Shown in pieces: positions 12,640-26,157 of a stretch of DNA of 64,000 bases (positions are counted from its first letter, which is position 1; every line of letters starts with the position of its first letter). The notes beneath the pieces were generated by a model. It saw only the letters and a list, made by a program, of their open reading frames with translations, was not told the origin of the DNA and searched no databases. The stretch is from contig JAQNBH010000009.1 of assembly GCA_028752905.1 (NCBI GenBank), positions 30,052,976 through 30,116,975 on the forward strand. The letters run 5' to 3'. Source of the stretch: Cladorhizidae sp. MBARI D1340-BT2. Its lineage: Eukaryota > Porifera > Demospongiae > Poecilosclerida > Cladorhizidae. The translations under genes were made by a program, and so were the position numbers.

Positions 12640-14545
12640 CTAACTTTTGTGAGCTATAGTTCAAAGCCAGGTGTAATACATAAAGCTACTTTACAAATCT
12701 TACATCTAAATGAAGTTCTGACTTCCTTTTTTGCTGCTTCACAGGTAGCAAGCACACGGGGACATTTTGCCATTGCTATTTGGGGGAAGGTGCTCTATGA
12801 AGTGCCTTCCTATAAGTCTGGCTGCTGGATGATTGTGAAGGATGGACACTTCAAGCTGAGCTTCTGTCAGGCCTGCCTCCAGAAGAAATCCAAAAGCAAC
12901 CTTCACTAAGAAGGACTGGTGTGTTACTCTTTGGCCAGTCGAAGGTGTCCCTTTATATATTATGTATGCATTTACCAATGCCAGGTTGAGGAGATGAAAA
13001 GCTGCCCATTTCCACCATTTCTGTGTCCATTGTTGGAAGGTATAGTAACTCATCAGCTGATTGGATTTGTCAACCCCACCCATGTGACTATTGTACTCGA
13101 CAATGGCTGTTGGCTTTATTACCTCCTCCATGCCAGTTGCTGACAGCCTTGTCCATTCCTCTTTACTATAGTGCTATCATCGTGGATAGTACTCAGAATG
13201 GTCACAGCTCTCTTGTCCATCCATTTCAAGGCAAGGACACCATTTGTACTTATATACTTGATGTCACCCTTTTTCATTTTGTCTTTGGCCTTGATACATG
13301 CAGGTCCCCCCCCTCCTGTTCACCCGAACTGCACCATATGCACCGAAGCCACTACTTTTTAGGGTGAGGACCAAGTCTGTACTGGTGTACAAATGGTGTC
13401 CTTTATTCTCCATCCCTTCCACTAGCTTCATCACCACGTCATGTGTTGTTCTGTAGCAGAGAGGCTCTCATTTCTCTGGGAGACCCCCAAAAAAGAACAA
13501 GAACTGAAAAGGAAAAAAAGCGGGAAGGAAAAAGGGGATAACGAAGAAGAGCTGGAAGGAAGTGAAAAAAAGAAAGAAAAAAGTGGGGGGGGGGAAGACT
13601 AAGAAGTGAATTATATTTATTATATATAATATTATAGTACTTTTCTACATGGCTATTTTGTGTGTATATATATATACAGTTTCCTCACCAGCATAGAGCT
13701 TCCAACTGTACATATATCCACTGGAGCCGTCTGCCTGGACATAGGCTTTAATGCCCCACTTTATAGGCTTCATTGGCATGTACTGGATAAACCACAGCCA
13801 TCCCTTGAAGCCTATCATTGATTCATCGACTGATATTTCTCTCCCCAGCTGGTAAAAGGTTTTCAATTTGTCTAGTAAATGCTCCATAAGTGGTCGTATT
13901 TTGAACAGGGCATCATATCCTGGCCGACCCCAAGGTACATCTTCTTTCCATCATTTAGGTGAAAGAAGAGCGAGACAAAATCGGTCTCCCGATGATAGAG
14001 CCATAGAGGAGAGGCATGACATGGTGAAGGACCATTTCTTGCACCAATAGTCCTCAATCCGATGCTTATTATCCATGCTCATGGCAATAAAGGGCAAGAA
14101 ACTTCACCATTTCACTGACTGAGCACCTTTTCCACTCTCTTACTCTTGATCGAAGAGGTAAGTCTTTATTTCCAGCCATGAATTGCTCAGCATACAAATT
14201 TGTTTCGTTCACAACTCTCCTCAGGATTTTGTCGTCCAGAAAAAGCTGAGCAAACTCCAAAGGCTCTTTTCCTTCCATGTCAACAGTGTACCCAGATGAC
14301 TGGCTAAAGGAGATGGAAGAACTGGAACAAGAAGTACTGGCACCAGAACTGCTACCACTTTAGCTACACTCACCACCACCAACGCCATCACTAACACTAT
14401 CAGCTACCTCACAAACACCAACATCCTCATCATCCTCACTATAATTCTTCACTATGAAGCCATCAAAATCATCATCACTCACATCATCCAACATACACAG
14501 CACTTTATCTGTATCACAATATTTAGCCATAGTTACATCCCACAA
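12640..14545 (-). pseudogene. piggyBac-type transposase (DDE_Tnp_1_7), broken
   Basis: The minus strand carries a nearly full-length piggyBac transposase relic, the enzyme for TTAA-targeted cut-and-paste movement. In coding order: an acidic N-terminus (14545-14360); the family's early region with ETNLYAEQF (14278-14069); RPGYDALFKIRPL and SVDESMIGFKGW (about 13920-13780), the latter holding a catalytic Asp; a middle part with KWMDKRAV (about 13230-13200); YNSHMGGVDKSNQ (about 13090) with another catalytic Asp; and a C-terminal cysteine-rich finger, RCKICKVALC (about 12690). It is broken by at least two frameshifts (near 13940 and 12775), by stops, and by an insertion of purine-rich sequence around 13450-13640. 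The total length fits the ~600-residue family. I found no certain terminal repeats or TTAA flanks. The call is secure at family level. Confidence 0.92.
13485..13610 (+). repeat. Purine-rich tract inside the piggyBac relic
   Basis: About 120 bases are almost all A and G, ending in a run of nine or more Gs near 13590. It interrupts the middle of the transposase reading frame and so is a later expansion or insertion. Confidence 0.7.
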
Positions 14546-14996
14546 TATTTAATTAAACTTGCTATCTGTTGTAATCTGATAACACCAAACTGTAAAAAGC
14601 TCTTAAATAAATCAATAGCTCCTCTATCTAAAGAACTTAGAGTACAGCTGTAAAGCAAGCAGCTGCTCAGTACCCACTTGTAAAGCATTGCATCTTCTGG
14701 GGAAATTATAGTATCCCAAGTGTGAAATTGATTTATTCTGGAGGACAATAATACCACATGAAACATGCCAGGAAGCATCTTGGAATGTGATAGAAGCAAC
14801 CTAGTAAATCACACAGGAGGCTGTTTACAAGATAGCTGATCCATTAAAAAAAATTGGTAAAATCATCCAATTTACTTTCCCAGGAAGTAGCCCAGAGCTG
14901 TGTTGATATAATTGGTCAATATCTACAAGTGTGCCAAGTAGAAGAGCCTGAGAAGCTGTCGTAGTAGGAATAAGGCTAGTTTAAGAAGCTTATAAG

Positions 14997-17900
14997 CAGG
15001 GGCATATGCAGACTTTTGAAAAGGGGGGTTATGTATATAGGTCGGATGTGGATCATGTGGCTGAAAGCCATGGTGAGGATATATAAGTGCAAGAGGGAAA
15101 TATATATGCCCCATCCAGCACAAATCGTGGAAACTCCAAAAATATTTACAGAGATGATTTTTATTAAGCAACCTTAAAAATATACAGACAAAATTACTGA
15201 AATAATAAGCTAACATTGAATTCTGCATGGATGTTGTTCTACGTAAAGTTTGCAACAGTATCAATCCATTCCAGTATTAATGCTAAGGCACTGAGTCTTT
15301 CCTCACTTGTTTAAACATCGAAGTGTGGAAGCAGATCGTTCACAAGTACGGGAACTGAGTGGGAGTGTAGCAAAAAGGTTCAAAAGGTACATTGGGAAGG
15401 GTTTTGGGGCAGCAGAGTTTAAGCGATTCACTCAGAGTTTGAGGACGCTCATCTGGTTAAATTTGTAGCTTGTAACTTCATCAAGTATACTCACATTTGG
15501 TAGATCTTCAGAATAGAAAGTAACAGCAGGTTCAATATTAACAAAGGATGAAGTAGTGATATGGATGGGCAACAGGTATTGCAATGAAGCTACCTGGTTG
15601 GTATGCTTAGTAAATCTTGATGTATAATGTGGTCAAGAAAAGGGATGACTACAGCCCATTTAAAATAATCCTCAACTGAATTAGTGGATTCAGACGATGC
15701 TGCTGTCGCTGAGTTGTGCGTGGCATCGAAATAGTTATATTGGACTGAACTGCCAATCTAGAACAATGCCGAAAGATACGCTGTGAAAAATTATCAACAT
15801 CTGCTCTCTCCCTTTTGAATTCATTGTAACAGTCTTGTACTATTGTCACTCCAGTGGTAAGGTCTTGGCACTTTCCTTGTAATTTAACAACAGCTTCTTT
15901 AATAGACATAAAGAGAGTGACTAGGGAATACAAAAATTCAAAGGACTCCAACGTTTTTATGTATGCAAGAGCATTTTTCTTATCATCAGTAGTCCAACCA
16001 TCTTTAAAGTTCAGAAATTCACTATTTCCATAGTGTACTATCTCACACATTTCAATTAGAAAACGATGATATAGACGGAAACGCTCCCAGCCATTGATGT
16101 TCTCTACCCATCGAGTAATGCAAATGTTGATTATTGAAGACTGCTTTGTGCCAATCTGAGACCTCTTCTGAATGATTGCTTTAAGGAGGCCCTCTCTTTT
16201 AGCTGAATCCTTAATCCATAATGTGAAACCTTTTATCTGATCTACACAGTTCCTTATAGGTGTAACAGAACAGGAACTTATGATAGCCAGATTATGGAAT
16301 GACTTGCACAATGGGTCTACAATGCCTTGGGATGTTTCTCTCGAAGTAATCCCTGCACACCAGCTATCTCCCCACTCATCATTGAGGCCCCATCATACCC
16401 TTGCCCTCGCAAATCACTCAGTGATAAGCCAAGCCCCTCCAAAGTCTGTTTAATGGCATTTGCTACATCAGCTGCTCGGACTCTCTCAAGTTTTACAAAT
16501 GAAACAAACTCTTCTCAAATGTCACCATGGCCATCAACAAAGTGAAGGCATATGTGCAAATTCTCTACATTGTGACATGAAACCTCATCAGCTAGAACTG
16601 AAAAATATTTTGCTTCTTTTATCTCAGATATTGTTTTGGCAAGAATCATATCATAGCCTATAATTTTAATAATTACATTTTGATTCCTTGGTGATAAGTG
16701 TGTTTCATTTTTGGTCTTGGTACAATAAAGATGCTCATATAAAATACTGTCTGTTCTGTGCAAACGATTTTAGCAGTGCTAAAAAGTTTCCAGGATTCTT
16801 TGACGATGCAACATCCTCTAACTTTCCACAAAATGCAATATCCTGTTCGCCTAAAAAAAGAATTGCTCAAACAATTTGCCTCAGTATTGTCTTTTTTTTA
16901 CTAATTTCCTTTTGAACAGCAGTGCTTGTCATTACATCTACTCGTGATGCTGGATTTTCAATTGTGCATCTGCTTGCTGCAAACAATCACGATGGTATTG
17001 AAGCTTCGCATGATTACTCAAAGTGCAACTCATCTTGATCCAGTTAGAAAAAGGCTTAATTACCAGGTAACCTTTATCTTTACGTTGGTTAGATGGAAGA
17101 AACTGAGCACAAGGCGGACAAAATACACCATCTACCTTAGAACTGTAGACTAGCCAAGGATATTTACTGAGCCACAATATGTTAAACTTTTGGTGATAGC
17201 TATGTAATAAGGTGCCAGTAAGGACACTAGGCAATTGTACATCGTCGTGACATAAGAAAGAGTATCTAGCACCACTAGAAAGCTCATTTATTAAACAAGC
17301 AGCATCATCAATAGACCTATTTGCAGATAATAAACATACGATTCTGGTCCTTCGGCACATCCACTTGAGCATTCATTAACTACAGGAACTTCATCTTCAT
17401 GTCAGCTTTCCAGAGTGATACTGATTTCAGAATGATCCAGATCAGACTGAGGTTCACTAGAATCTGAATAAATGAGATTGGTTTATCAAGTGTACAGGCT
17501 TCAAGCTAAATAGCTAGCAATAATTTCTCTTATCTTCATCGTCAATGGCTGTTATTTTGAAAAATGACCTGATGTCCATATTTTGTCGTTGCCTCTTCAT
17601 GGCAGAGTTGTAGCTCATTAGTTCCACAACTACTATTAATGCTCACTACATGTGCATGATGTGTAACTGTGCAATGATTAGCTCATTAACCAGTCGAAGG
17701 ACAAAGTCCAACCAACCAGACAGCCCTTCAGTGGGACGTGAGCACCCTGAGCAGATTGGTCTTATTTGCATGGGCGGTTTGTGGGCTTTCTTTAGAAAGT
17801 ACTTTCGTTGGGTTCTCATTTTCCCCTCCCCCCATGGTTAAGGCCTAGCCCTAGCCTTAAGTTATTGTAATTTTGTTTCCACATTATTTAACATTATCAA

Positions 17901-18058
17901 TGTACCTATGTATAATTAAAATTATATTAATGAAGTGTGCCAGTGCCTGAAATGAAATCTGAGAGGGCAAAACACACACAAACATATTCCAATGAATATC
18001 ATTAAAATGAAAGGGGGGTTCTGCAGAACCACCAGAAACCCCCCTGCATACGCCCATG
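14997..18058 (-). mobile_element. hAT DNA transposon, both ends present
   Basis: The left end reads CAGGGGCATATGCAG (14997-15011) and the right end reads CTGCATACGCCCATG (18044-18058), which are reverse complements apart from two bases and resemble hAT termini. Inside each end is a G-run (AAGGGGGGTT) that also matches in inverted order. Both ends are directly flanked by ATAAG (14992-14996 and 18059-18063), a possible 5-bp target duplication; the 8 bp usual for many hATs does not match. The transposase gene lies inside on the minus strand. The same right end with the same flank appears at position 1, so the element predates the segmental duplication. Confidence 0.85.
15240..17372 (-). pseudogene. 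hAT transposase, TTF-zinc-finger/DUF4371 type, broken
   Basis: Coding order on the minus strand: an N-terminal TTF-type zinc finger region (17372-16938) with VFCPPCAQF and a later HAKLQYHRDC; the transposase core with AKYFSVLADEVS (about 16620-16590), which holds the first acidic residue region; GQGYDGASMMSG (about 16410) with the second, then THCASHS; a helical stretch with CITRWVENINGWERF (about 16110); and the hAT C-terminal dimerisation motif TCERSASTLRCLNK (about 15340) followed, after a frameshift, by EERLSALAL (about 15300). The reading frame shifts at least near 16330 and 15310 and contains stops. This subfamily is widespread in animals and gave rise to ZMYM-like domesticated proteins. 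It is the enzyme of the element at 14997-18058 and is not functional as it stands. Confidence 0.92.
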
Positions 18059-19134
18059 ATAAGGGCTAGGTATCACATCCAAACCTTTAGTGGATAAATT
18101 ATCTAAGCCTGTCATTATCTAGTAGACTATAATAGTAAAAGAACAGCAAGATCCACACCCTTAAGAGTTCCCTTTAAATATATCTAGCTTCACTGCTGGA
18201 TTCTACCTGTACTAGAGCAAGAACAAACAAAACATATAACGCAGCAGAAATTAGGTTCGCTGTTGCTACCTCCCAGTATAGAGCTCATTCAATATAGCGC
18301 TCAAGTTCCATGCAAAGACAGCTGTTGTTGGTCTAGTTTTAACATACAGAGGAAAATGTACCCATAGCATCTGGTTTTGTGTGTAGCATCCTGAGCACAT
18401 TATGACACCATCTTAAGAGAGTTGGGATATAGACAGTTGTGTGTATTATTACCATCAACAATAAGTAGTTGTATTATGCACATTGCAAGATGTTGGGGAT
18501 GATTATCGTAGATTCAAATACTCACCAAATGTGAGGATAGTCCGAACATCAAGAGGAGGGAGATGAATATCAGGTTGCATACAAGAAGGTAAAACATGTA
18601 ACATTACATCATAATACTAGTACACTACTAAATTTATTGAAACTTGTACGATTATACTCTCAGCTGAACCAAAAAGCTGATTTAAATAAAGTTCTAGTAT
18701 ATTATTATAATGAGATTTTGAACTGCAGAGAACTAATTACTCACACGGGAACTGGAAAAAACGAAGAAAATAAAAGTGCCACACAAGGTTAGTTTTTGTC
18801 TGTCCGTATCAATTAGTTACAGAGCAACTTACCCTAAGCAAATTCAAGGATTCTCTTTAACTAAATCTGTTTGTTTTTTAGTCCTAACAGTTCAACAGAA
18901 ATACTTCAGTCTTCATCAGAAAGAAGAAAGTTTTGTCTCACATCTGGCTAGCTAGTCTGTTCCAGGTATAAAATTGACACAATCGCAGCTGAATTTGCAT
19001 TTCCAAATGAATGGACAGTTCTAAGGCTCTTACACAGGATTACATCCTCACTGAAATCAATACTTAACCTGTGATAGAATCACTATTACAAAATATAAAC
19101 ATCACCAGTTCGCAATGACTCAACTGGGAGTTTG

Positions 19135-19520
19135 TCAGGGATAACAGGTGCATTTTTTAAATTAAAAAACAACAACTTGTGATTACCACTTTATAGCTCC
19201 ATAGATTCTGCAAACTTCATGTTATGGACTTTATATACAGCTCAAAAGATAAGTCTCTCTGTGTGCTCTATGTTGATACTAAAATATTTTTCATAGATAT
19301 AACTATAGCCATGTTACAGGAGCTACAAGTGGAAGGATCCTAAAATACCTGAATGCATGATTTTGGTGCGTAAATATCTGCAGATTGCCAAGTGCTAGAG
19401 AGTTGAAATTAGCACCAGTGGCTACAAGAAGCCCTACACTATACAATGACTGTTTTGATTAGGCGCTAAAATGTAAGTATGTAGTCAAGCGTGTGGGTGG
19501 AAAATGAATGAAATTCATAA
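19135..19520 (+). repeat. Single-arm foldback copy (duplicate)
   Basis: Duplicate of the single-arm copy at 1114-1500, carried within the second segmental copy, with the same motif order and the same missing right arm. Confidence 0.72.
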
Positions 19521-21824
19521 GACTCCCAAGCCATATTAAATTAAGTACCGCGGCTCCTGAGATGATGTAACGACCTATAGATGGTCTATCCTGCATTCTT
19601 TGCAATTTGTTTTATTCAGCAAAGTTTATTCATCTATAAAACCTTTTGAAGATCAGTTATCATGAAATATGCAATTCTTGTGACAGTCTTAATGTTGATA
19701 TCCTTTACGATCCAGTTATACCATCATTGGAACATTGGAATTTTTTTTGGCAATTTAGAGGACATGCAGGAGGAGCATCCTGTGCTACTAGATCACTTGG
19801 GAAAGGTTGCTAATGTCATGCAATGGAGCAGCAAGATACTCGTTAGGAAACTATGGACAGTTACAGAGAGTTGCAGCTATAAATAGGCCTGGTTATGCTA
19901 TTACAATTCTTGCCTCAATGTTCTGGGAAATATGTTACACTAATCATGAAGCTTGTTCAAATGCTCATAATTGGTGCATGTTTCAAGGACTTTGAGAACA
20001 GTGCTTCATAGCAAATACCATAACTTAACTTAACTAAACAGGTAAGGTAACTAAACATGAGAGGCTTAACAACCACAGTTTAGGTAACTAAAATATTGTT
20101 ATAGACAAAAGTGGTAGAAGTTAGGCCCCCTAAATGCTACTTAAAATAGAACGTTCAGCATTTGACAGTCAAGTACATGCACGTGTGTGGGAGGTGTCTC
20201 TTCAATGGGATTGTTATTCCAAGCTCTAGTATGGTGGCTGCTTTGTACCAGCTGTATTAGAACAACATTAGTTATCCCTGCAGTATTAGGGGGTGGAATA
20301 TGTACAGGTGCCTTTTAATACTCTAGCAATTTACCAGAACTGATCTAAAATGATGTTAAGGCTATTAAAATCATAACTTAATCAGTTTTGCAAGCAAGTA
20401 TAAAGGATGTGAATGGAAAGACCCAAACCTATCTAAAGGAAATTGGCTAGGGATAAAATTTCTATATATTTTCTAATAGCAATTGCAGATAATATTTACT
20501 TCAGTCCATCTACCTGCAATTTCTATTTGAAGGGTGGTTGCAATCGAAAGGGAGGTTATTATTAACAAGTCTGGTTTGACAAGAAAAATGCTGTTAGCAA
20601 TCGCTGATCGCAACCACTGTCCTCGAAGGAATCTTTATGGGCATTCTGCTGTTTTAGCAAGCTGTTTTTCCTACACTAGGCTACTTGTGCCTACCAGTAA
20701 ACTCTCTCAATAGTTTAGACTTTGAGAAATGAGTTAGTGTCCTTTGATACATTGTTTACAGTCTTCTGCTGATTTGGGCCACGATAGAGCAAGATCTTTG
20801 CAGTGGCATCTGGGATGTAAAACTTGTGAAGGTGTTAACACCAGAAAGGATAGCATTAACTTTAAATAGTTCATCCTGGATCCCGTCCCACGGACAATGA
20901 TGGATGTCGCAGGGAGAGTGCATTTGAGCTTGATGGCAGCTAAGTGAGCATTCTGATCTCTGTGGATAATATGATTTAATCAATTTCTGGCTTACATAAG
21001 TATGTTGATAAGGGATCACTAGTTACAGAGAAGAAAATGCAGACTTGCTTCCATTAAAATTAGTATGCTACACTTGTTAGTTGACATTTTTGTACTTGGA
21101 TGGGATCCTGTAAACTCTAGTAAAGGTAATGCTACCCTTACAGCTGTCAGAACAGCTAGCTACTACTAATGCCCAACTTTTCCAGGAGAAACTTGTAGAG
21201 GGTAACTCTTTGCCTCGTGATATTTGCTAGCACCTTCAATGCATAACCATCCTAAATGCTGACACAGAAATCCAACCAGGAGTGAATTTTCTTCTAAAGA
21301 GATAAGATATTCTGAGGGATTTCAGGCTAGCATAGGTGAATATACAGCTCTCATTGGCTTGCAGAGACAGCAGCAAATGTAAGGAAGGGACAGTTTATGA
21401 TGGCAATTTTTGGCTTGTCAATCAGTTTTATTAATTTCTATATTTTTATCGCTTCCTCCACCCAATCCCACAAACTAAACAAGAAATAAAGTTTAATGTA
21501 ATAATGCTGTATCCTTCTGCACATGTTCAGGTAAAAATCTTGTTTTTAGCACGTTTTATGACGAATGTCCCAATTTGAAGATATCAGCTTAAAAAGGTGA
21601 ATCAGTTAATGAAATATGGTATTACATTCAAAATTGAGTTCCATCATAACACATCACAGACTGTGTTACACGACACATAGACAGGGTTACATGTACATCC
21701 TTACAAAATATTACCCAATGATTTGACTATGTTTCACAACACTTAACCTGTTATAGAACGAATCATTCTTACAAAATATAAACATCATTGATCAGTTAGC
21801 AAGTAGTCAACTTTGAGTTTGTTA

Positions 21825-22562
21825 GGGGTGACAGGTGCATTTTTAAATTATAAAAAACAATCTTGTGGGTACCACTTTATAGCACCATAGATTCTGTAAA
21901 CTTCATGGTATGGACTTGATATATAGCTCAATAGATTGGTCTCTCCGTATGCTCGCATTGATACTAAAATATTTTTCATATGATAGCTATAGGCAAGTTA
22001 CTGAAACTAAAGTGGAAGGAGCCTCAAAACCTGTATGCCTGATTTTGCCACATAAATATCTCCAGATCGCCTAGTGCTAGAGAGTTGAAATTAGCACCAG
22101 TGGCTAGAGAAAGCCATACTCTATTTTTGATTAGGTGCTAAAATGTAAGTACTTGTCAAGCAAGCGCACAGGTGGAAAATGAATTTTATGGAATTTTAAC
22201 AAAATTCATTTTACCACCGAGCATTTGACCACGTTCTTACGTTTTAGCGCCTAATTAAAACACTCATTCAATAGAGTAGGGCTTCTTCTAGTCACTAATG
22301 TTAATTTCAACTCTCTAGCACTTGGCAATCTATGCGGCAAAATCAGGCATTCAGGTTTTAAGGAGCCCTCCACTTTACTTCCAGTAACCTGGCAATAGTT
22401 ACATGCATGAAAAATATTTTTGTATCGAAATAAAGCACACAGGAACACTATCTTTTGAGCTATATATCAAGTACATACCATGAATACAGAATCTATGGAG
22501 CTATAAACTGGTACCCCACTTTTTCCTTTTTTTTTTTAAATAAAAAATGCACCTGTCTCCCT
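21825..22562. mobile_element. Foldback element (duplicate of 3791-4543)
   Basis: Imperfect palindrome with the same ends and central hairpin as the element at 3791-4543, but with different small losses in its right arm. It was present before the segment duplicated. Confidence 0.8.
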
Positions 22563-23153
22563 CAAAATTAGTCATTTACTATACTAGCAAAACCTCCACT
22601 CAGAACCAGTTGGGCAAGAGGGTCGCTCTCAAATGAAGTTAGTAGAAGCCTTCAACAGTGAGATGCAGTAGACAACTAGCTCCACAGATGTGGCATGAGA
22701 AACAGGGATGCTATATGAGTTTGGGTAGAATCAATCATGGAGAGGAGAGCAAACAGTAAACTAATCACAATCACTAGCATTGTGTAAATATGCACAATCA
22801 TGCACTTTGCTACAGATCACCAGTTACATCACCTCCCTAACCACAGGCAGCTGCAACAAGCATCCAGGGGTAAAGGTCAGCCAACTGGTATAAGTAAGCA
22901 GTGTATAGACTTACTATGCTTGTTAGTAACTGTCCATCACTGGGGTCTACATTTAATTACTATTCAGGGCTGCATTTATAATTGAGTTGAGGGGGGAGGG
23001 AGGAGGGACATATTTAACAACACTATACAATAATAGAATATCGGTATCTCAAGATCTCAAGAGGGGTGGAGGATCAGCAGTTTACCTTTGCATATGCATG
23101 CCTGAATGTGCTACAACCTGTTACTATGATAATTAATGAACCAGAGACCAGAC

Positions 23154-23225
23154 AAAGGGCTCTTAGCTCAACTGGTTAAGTACACCACATTCCAGCTATT
23201 ATATCTGATGATTCTAGGGGGGTAA
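23154..23225 (+). other. tRNA-like A box (duplicate)
   Basis: Copy of the tRNA-like stretch at 5128-5200 with one change in the arm after the A box (GGTTAAGTAC instead of GGTTAAGGAC). No B box or acceptor pairing. Confidence 0.28.
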
Positions 23226-23689
23226 AGAAATCTTTGACCCAAAAATCAACCTCATAGTTGGTTGCATTCTGGAGTTATTGCAGTCCTGTCAAAATCAGGT
23301 GTAAAGTCCCCCAATACTTTAAGGACCATTTTACGTTTAGTGTTTGTCTAGTCTTGTGGAGTGCTTGTAGACGTACTTGGTTGTTGCAAATTACCACTTA
23401 TTATCACCTATCAAGTTATGGTCAATAAACTAGTTCTTTTCTGGCGTACCAATTGCAAGAAACCTTCACCTTACCAGCTGTAGAAAGCGTGGACTATGCA
23501 ACAATAAAATGTTATGCTCTATGATAGTCATATCTGGTGCTGTCATCACATAATGATATTGTGATAAAACTGCTATTTCTTCAGCCAAAAAGTCAGTAAA
23601 ATTGCGACCGTAATTTTTTTTAATTTCTAGGAAAGTACTCTAGTCCCCAGTAATGGACGACCAGCATTAGAACTTTCAGATGAAAATTA

Positions 23690-24230
23690 ACCTCTACATG
23701 TATAAGGCTTGGTTCAATTATATTAATATGGAGTGGTCACTAGAGGGTGTTGTGCCACTACTTTACATGTTTTAAAGGCTTGGCTGCATAAGGTGAGGCC
23801 TATTGCTCTTCCATAAGGCAAGGTTGCGTGAGGTAAGATCTCTTGCCCTTCTAAAGGTCATGGTGGCATGTCATGCTTGCATAAGGCATGAGCCCAGCCC
23901 TTTCATTAATAGTTTACAATTATGGGGTGTGGCCTCCTATTTTTCTTTAGATGCTGCCCCTCCTTACTGTGTATGACATATGTTTGCATGGAGTGTGGAC
24001 AACTTCCCTTCAATGCATGTATAATGCATAGCCTTAGCTGCCTGCCCTACCCATACATGTAGCTATAAAGCATGGTTGCATGTGGTGTCGATTCCTCACC
24101 TTCCTTCTCATATATAATGCATGGCTGCATGTGCTGTGGTCTCATGCCCGTCCTTCACATGTGTAAGGCATGGTTGCATGGGGTGTGGCCTCCTGCCCTA
24201 CCTTTACAGAGCAGGGTTTGCTCTAGTCCA
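23690..24230. repeat. Degenerate tandem repeat, ~55-60 bp unit, longer copy
   Basis: The same irregular repeat as at 5660-5990 but continuing about 200 bases further, with units around GCATGGTTGCATG, GTGTGG, CCTGCCCT and CCTTCACATGTG. It preserves what the interrupted array in copy 1 probably looked like. Confidence 0.6.
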
Positions 24231-26150
24231 AGATAAATACTTCAACGGGCTACCACTTTCCATCAGGGTCAACAATTAGGTCCAGTTCAAGTAGATGTAC
24301 TCCCACTTTGGTTGCATGTAGAGGTATAATGATGCAATATTTTTAATATGAAAATAGAATACACTGAAAGATTAACCAGTTGAGCTCTCTATTATATAGT
24401 CCATACAATGAAGTGTATATGATCTATGCAGCTCCAAAACTCACACCCACAAGGTGCTTCTAATATATTATTTAGAAACCTCCTCACATGAGCATAAGTT
24501 CATTTTAAAAATTAATAAAAATGGGATTCAATCTGTAGTGTTTGTGGAGCTCTATTAATCAGAGTTGTTATAACTATTCAAGACTAAGCGATGTACTGTA
24601 AAAGGAGTTTCATGTGTGTGGGAATCCACTTCACATTCCAACCTGCAGTTCCAAAAACTACATTAAAACCCTTAGAACCCTATGCTCCCTAATATGTGCG
24701 CGCCTGCCACCCTGTGGTCATGGAGAAAAAAATTACTAAAAAGTTTAAAGTTGATTATAATGCCCCAAAAAATTATAATACATAAAAATATAAAAATTAA
24801 CAAATTTAAAAAAAGGCCCAAAAATCGGCCGCTCGGGTATATACCACTCTAGGTATCGGCCTAAAAATCGGCCGCTCGGGGTCTAAGAGTTAAAAAATTC
24901 AATCAGAAAACATACAGCACTGGCTGCATTTTCATATTTAAACCCGGACCATTGCTTGAATGTGAGCATAGATATGGTACATACACATAAAAGCATCATA
25001 TTCAGACTGTTCTTCACCATACTATATAGTATATATTGTACTATTCTTCTTTGAACAGAAATGGCAATGTTATGTTCCCAGGGGAAAAACCCTGATTGCT
25101 GGGTCCTGGTGCTCTCTGCTAGAGAGAAACTGGCAACAATTCTCTGTAACACCAGGCACACAGGGAGAGGGGGATGATGTTATAGGTATTTTAATTCAAA
25201 TTCTTCAACTGCTTGTATGAACATGAATTGGGCAAGTTTTCCCTCACAGATTTCCTGTGCGCCTTAACCCCCCCTCAATTCCACTGGTTGAGCCACTGGA
25301 GGATGGATCGGAGTATCTGTAGGTGCGGTTAAGTGACTAGAGGATGGGGTGGGGGGGAGGAACAATCTAGGATGTGGTTCATCATGAGGGTGTGGTTTAT
25401 CTAATGCTCAAAATAGAGGGAGTGGCTGGTGGTGAAGGTGTTGTTTGCAAATTTGAATAACGACACGTTGCCAAACAGATAGTTGCTTCACTTTGAGTGT
25501 TTATGCTCTATAAACAGCCACATACAGCCGATAAATCAATTTACAATAAATTATAACCCATTATTAAGGACACCTGTAAATATTTTAGGGATAATCACTG
25601 AATATTGCAAAGTGATCTTTCTAGGAGATTATTTTAATAGTCATCTTCTGCAAATATTTCACACTTCAAACCCTTTCCCCCTCCCACCAACTCCCGTGCT
25701 AAGTACATATTTTTATAAGTGGACACTATAAAATCACACAGGCTAATCTTCTCTTCAGCTTTCTTCTCCAACACCTAGAAAAAATGCCTTACGTTGAACA
25801 GCTTCCTGTCAATCTTGCTGCAATCCCTTACACAACATGACTCTCTCCCGACACAATATATGAGAAGACCATTGGTTGAATAGACCGACTTGCAGGCTGC
25901 CTAAATGAATGGCTGCTAATCCTTGGAGCATAAAACATGTGAATTATCTGCATTTGGAAGAATAGGCAAAGTTGTCCCTAGAGTATTTCTAGGCCAACTA
26001 ACAAATGTTGAAGATGCCTATTGATGTTATCACTATGTAATACTTCATATCAAAAAGTGTTTTCAATAATGAAAGTCCACTAGCACAATAAACACTTCAT
26101 GCCCTATTGTATGTGGCTATAAATAACTTTTGTGATGAACCATCATCCCT
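24231..26150. other. No gene recognised (1.9 kb)
   Basis: I see no supported gene. The only structure is a short repeated motif, AAAAATCGGCCGCTCGGG, at about 24815 and 24863, the most GC-rich words in an otherwise AT-rich stretch. ORFs at 24883-25161 (minus) and 25483-25731 (plus) have no recognisable motifs. Confidence 0.5.
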
Positions 26151-26157
26151 CGCTCAG

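Larger units (their letters stand above)
18014..24027. repeat. Segmental duplication, copy 2 (~6 kb)
   Basis: Same-direction partner of 1-5990, starting inside the right end of the hAT element and running to ATAATGC at 24027. No convincing gene. Differences from copy 1 are single bases and short indels spread along the whole length; for example the ORF at 1647-1928 stops earlier in this copy (19886), and the 87-codon minus ORF (2729-2992 versus 20756-21019) changes five residues. Confidence 0.93.
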
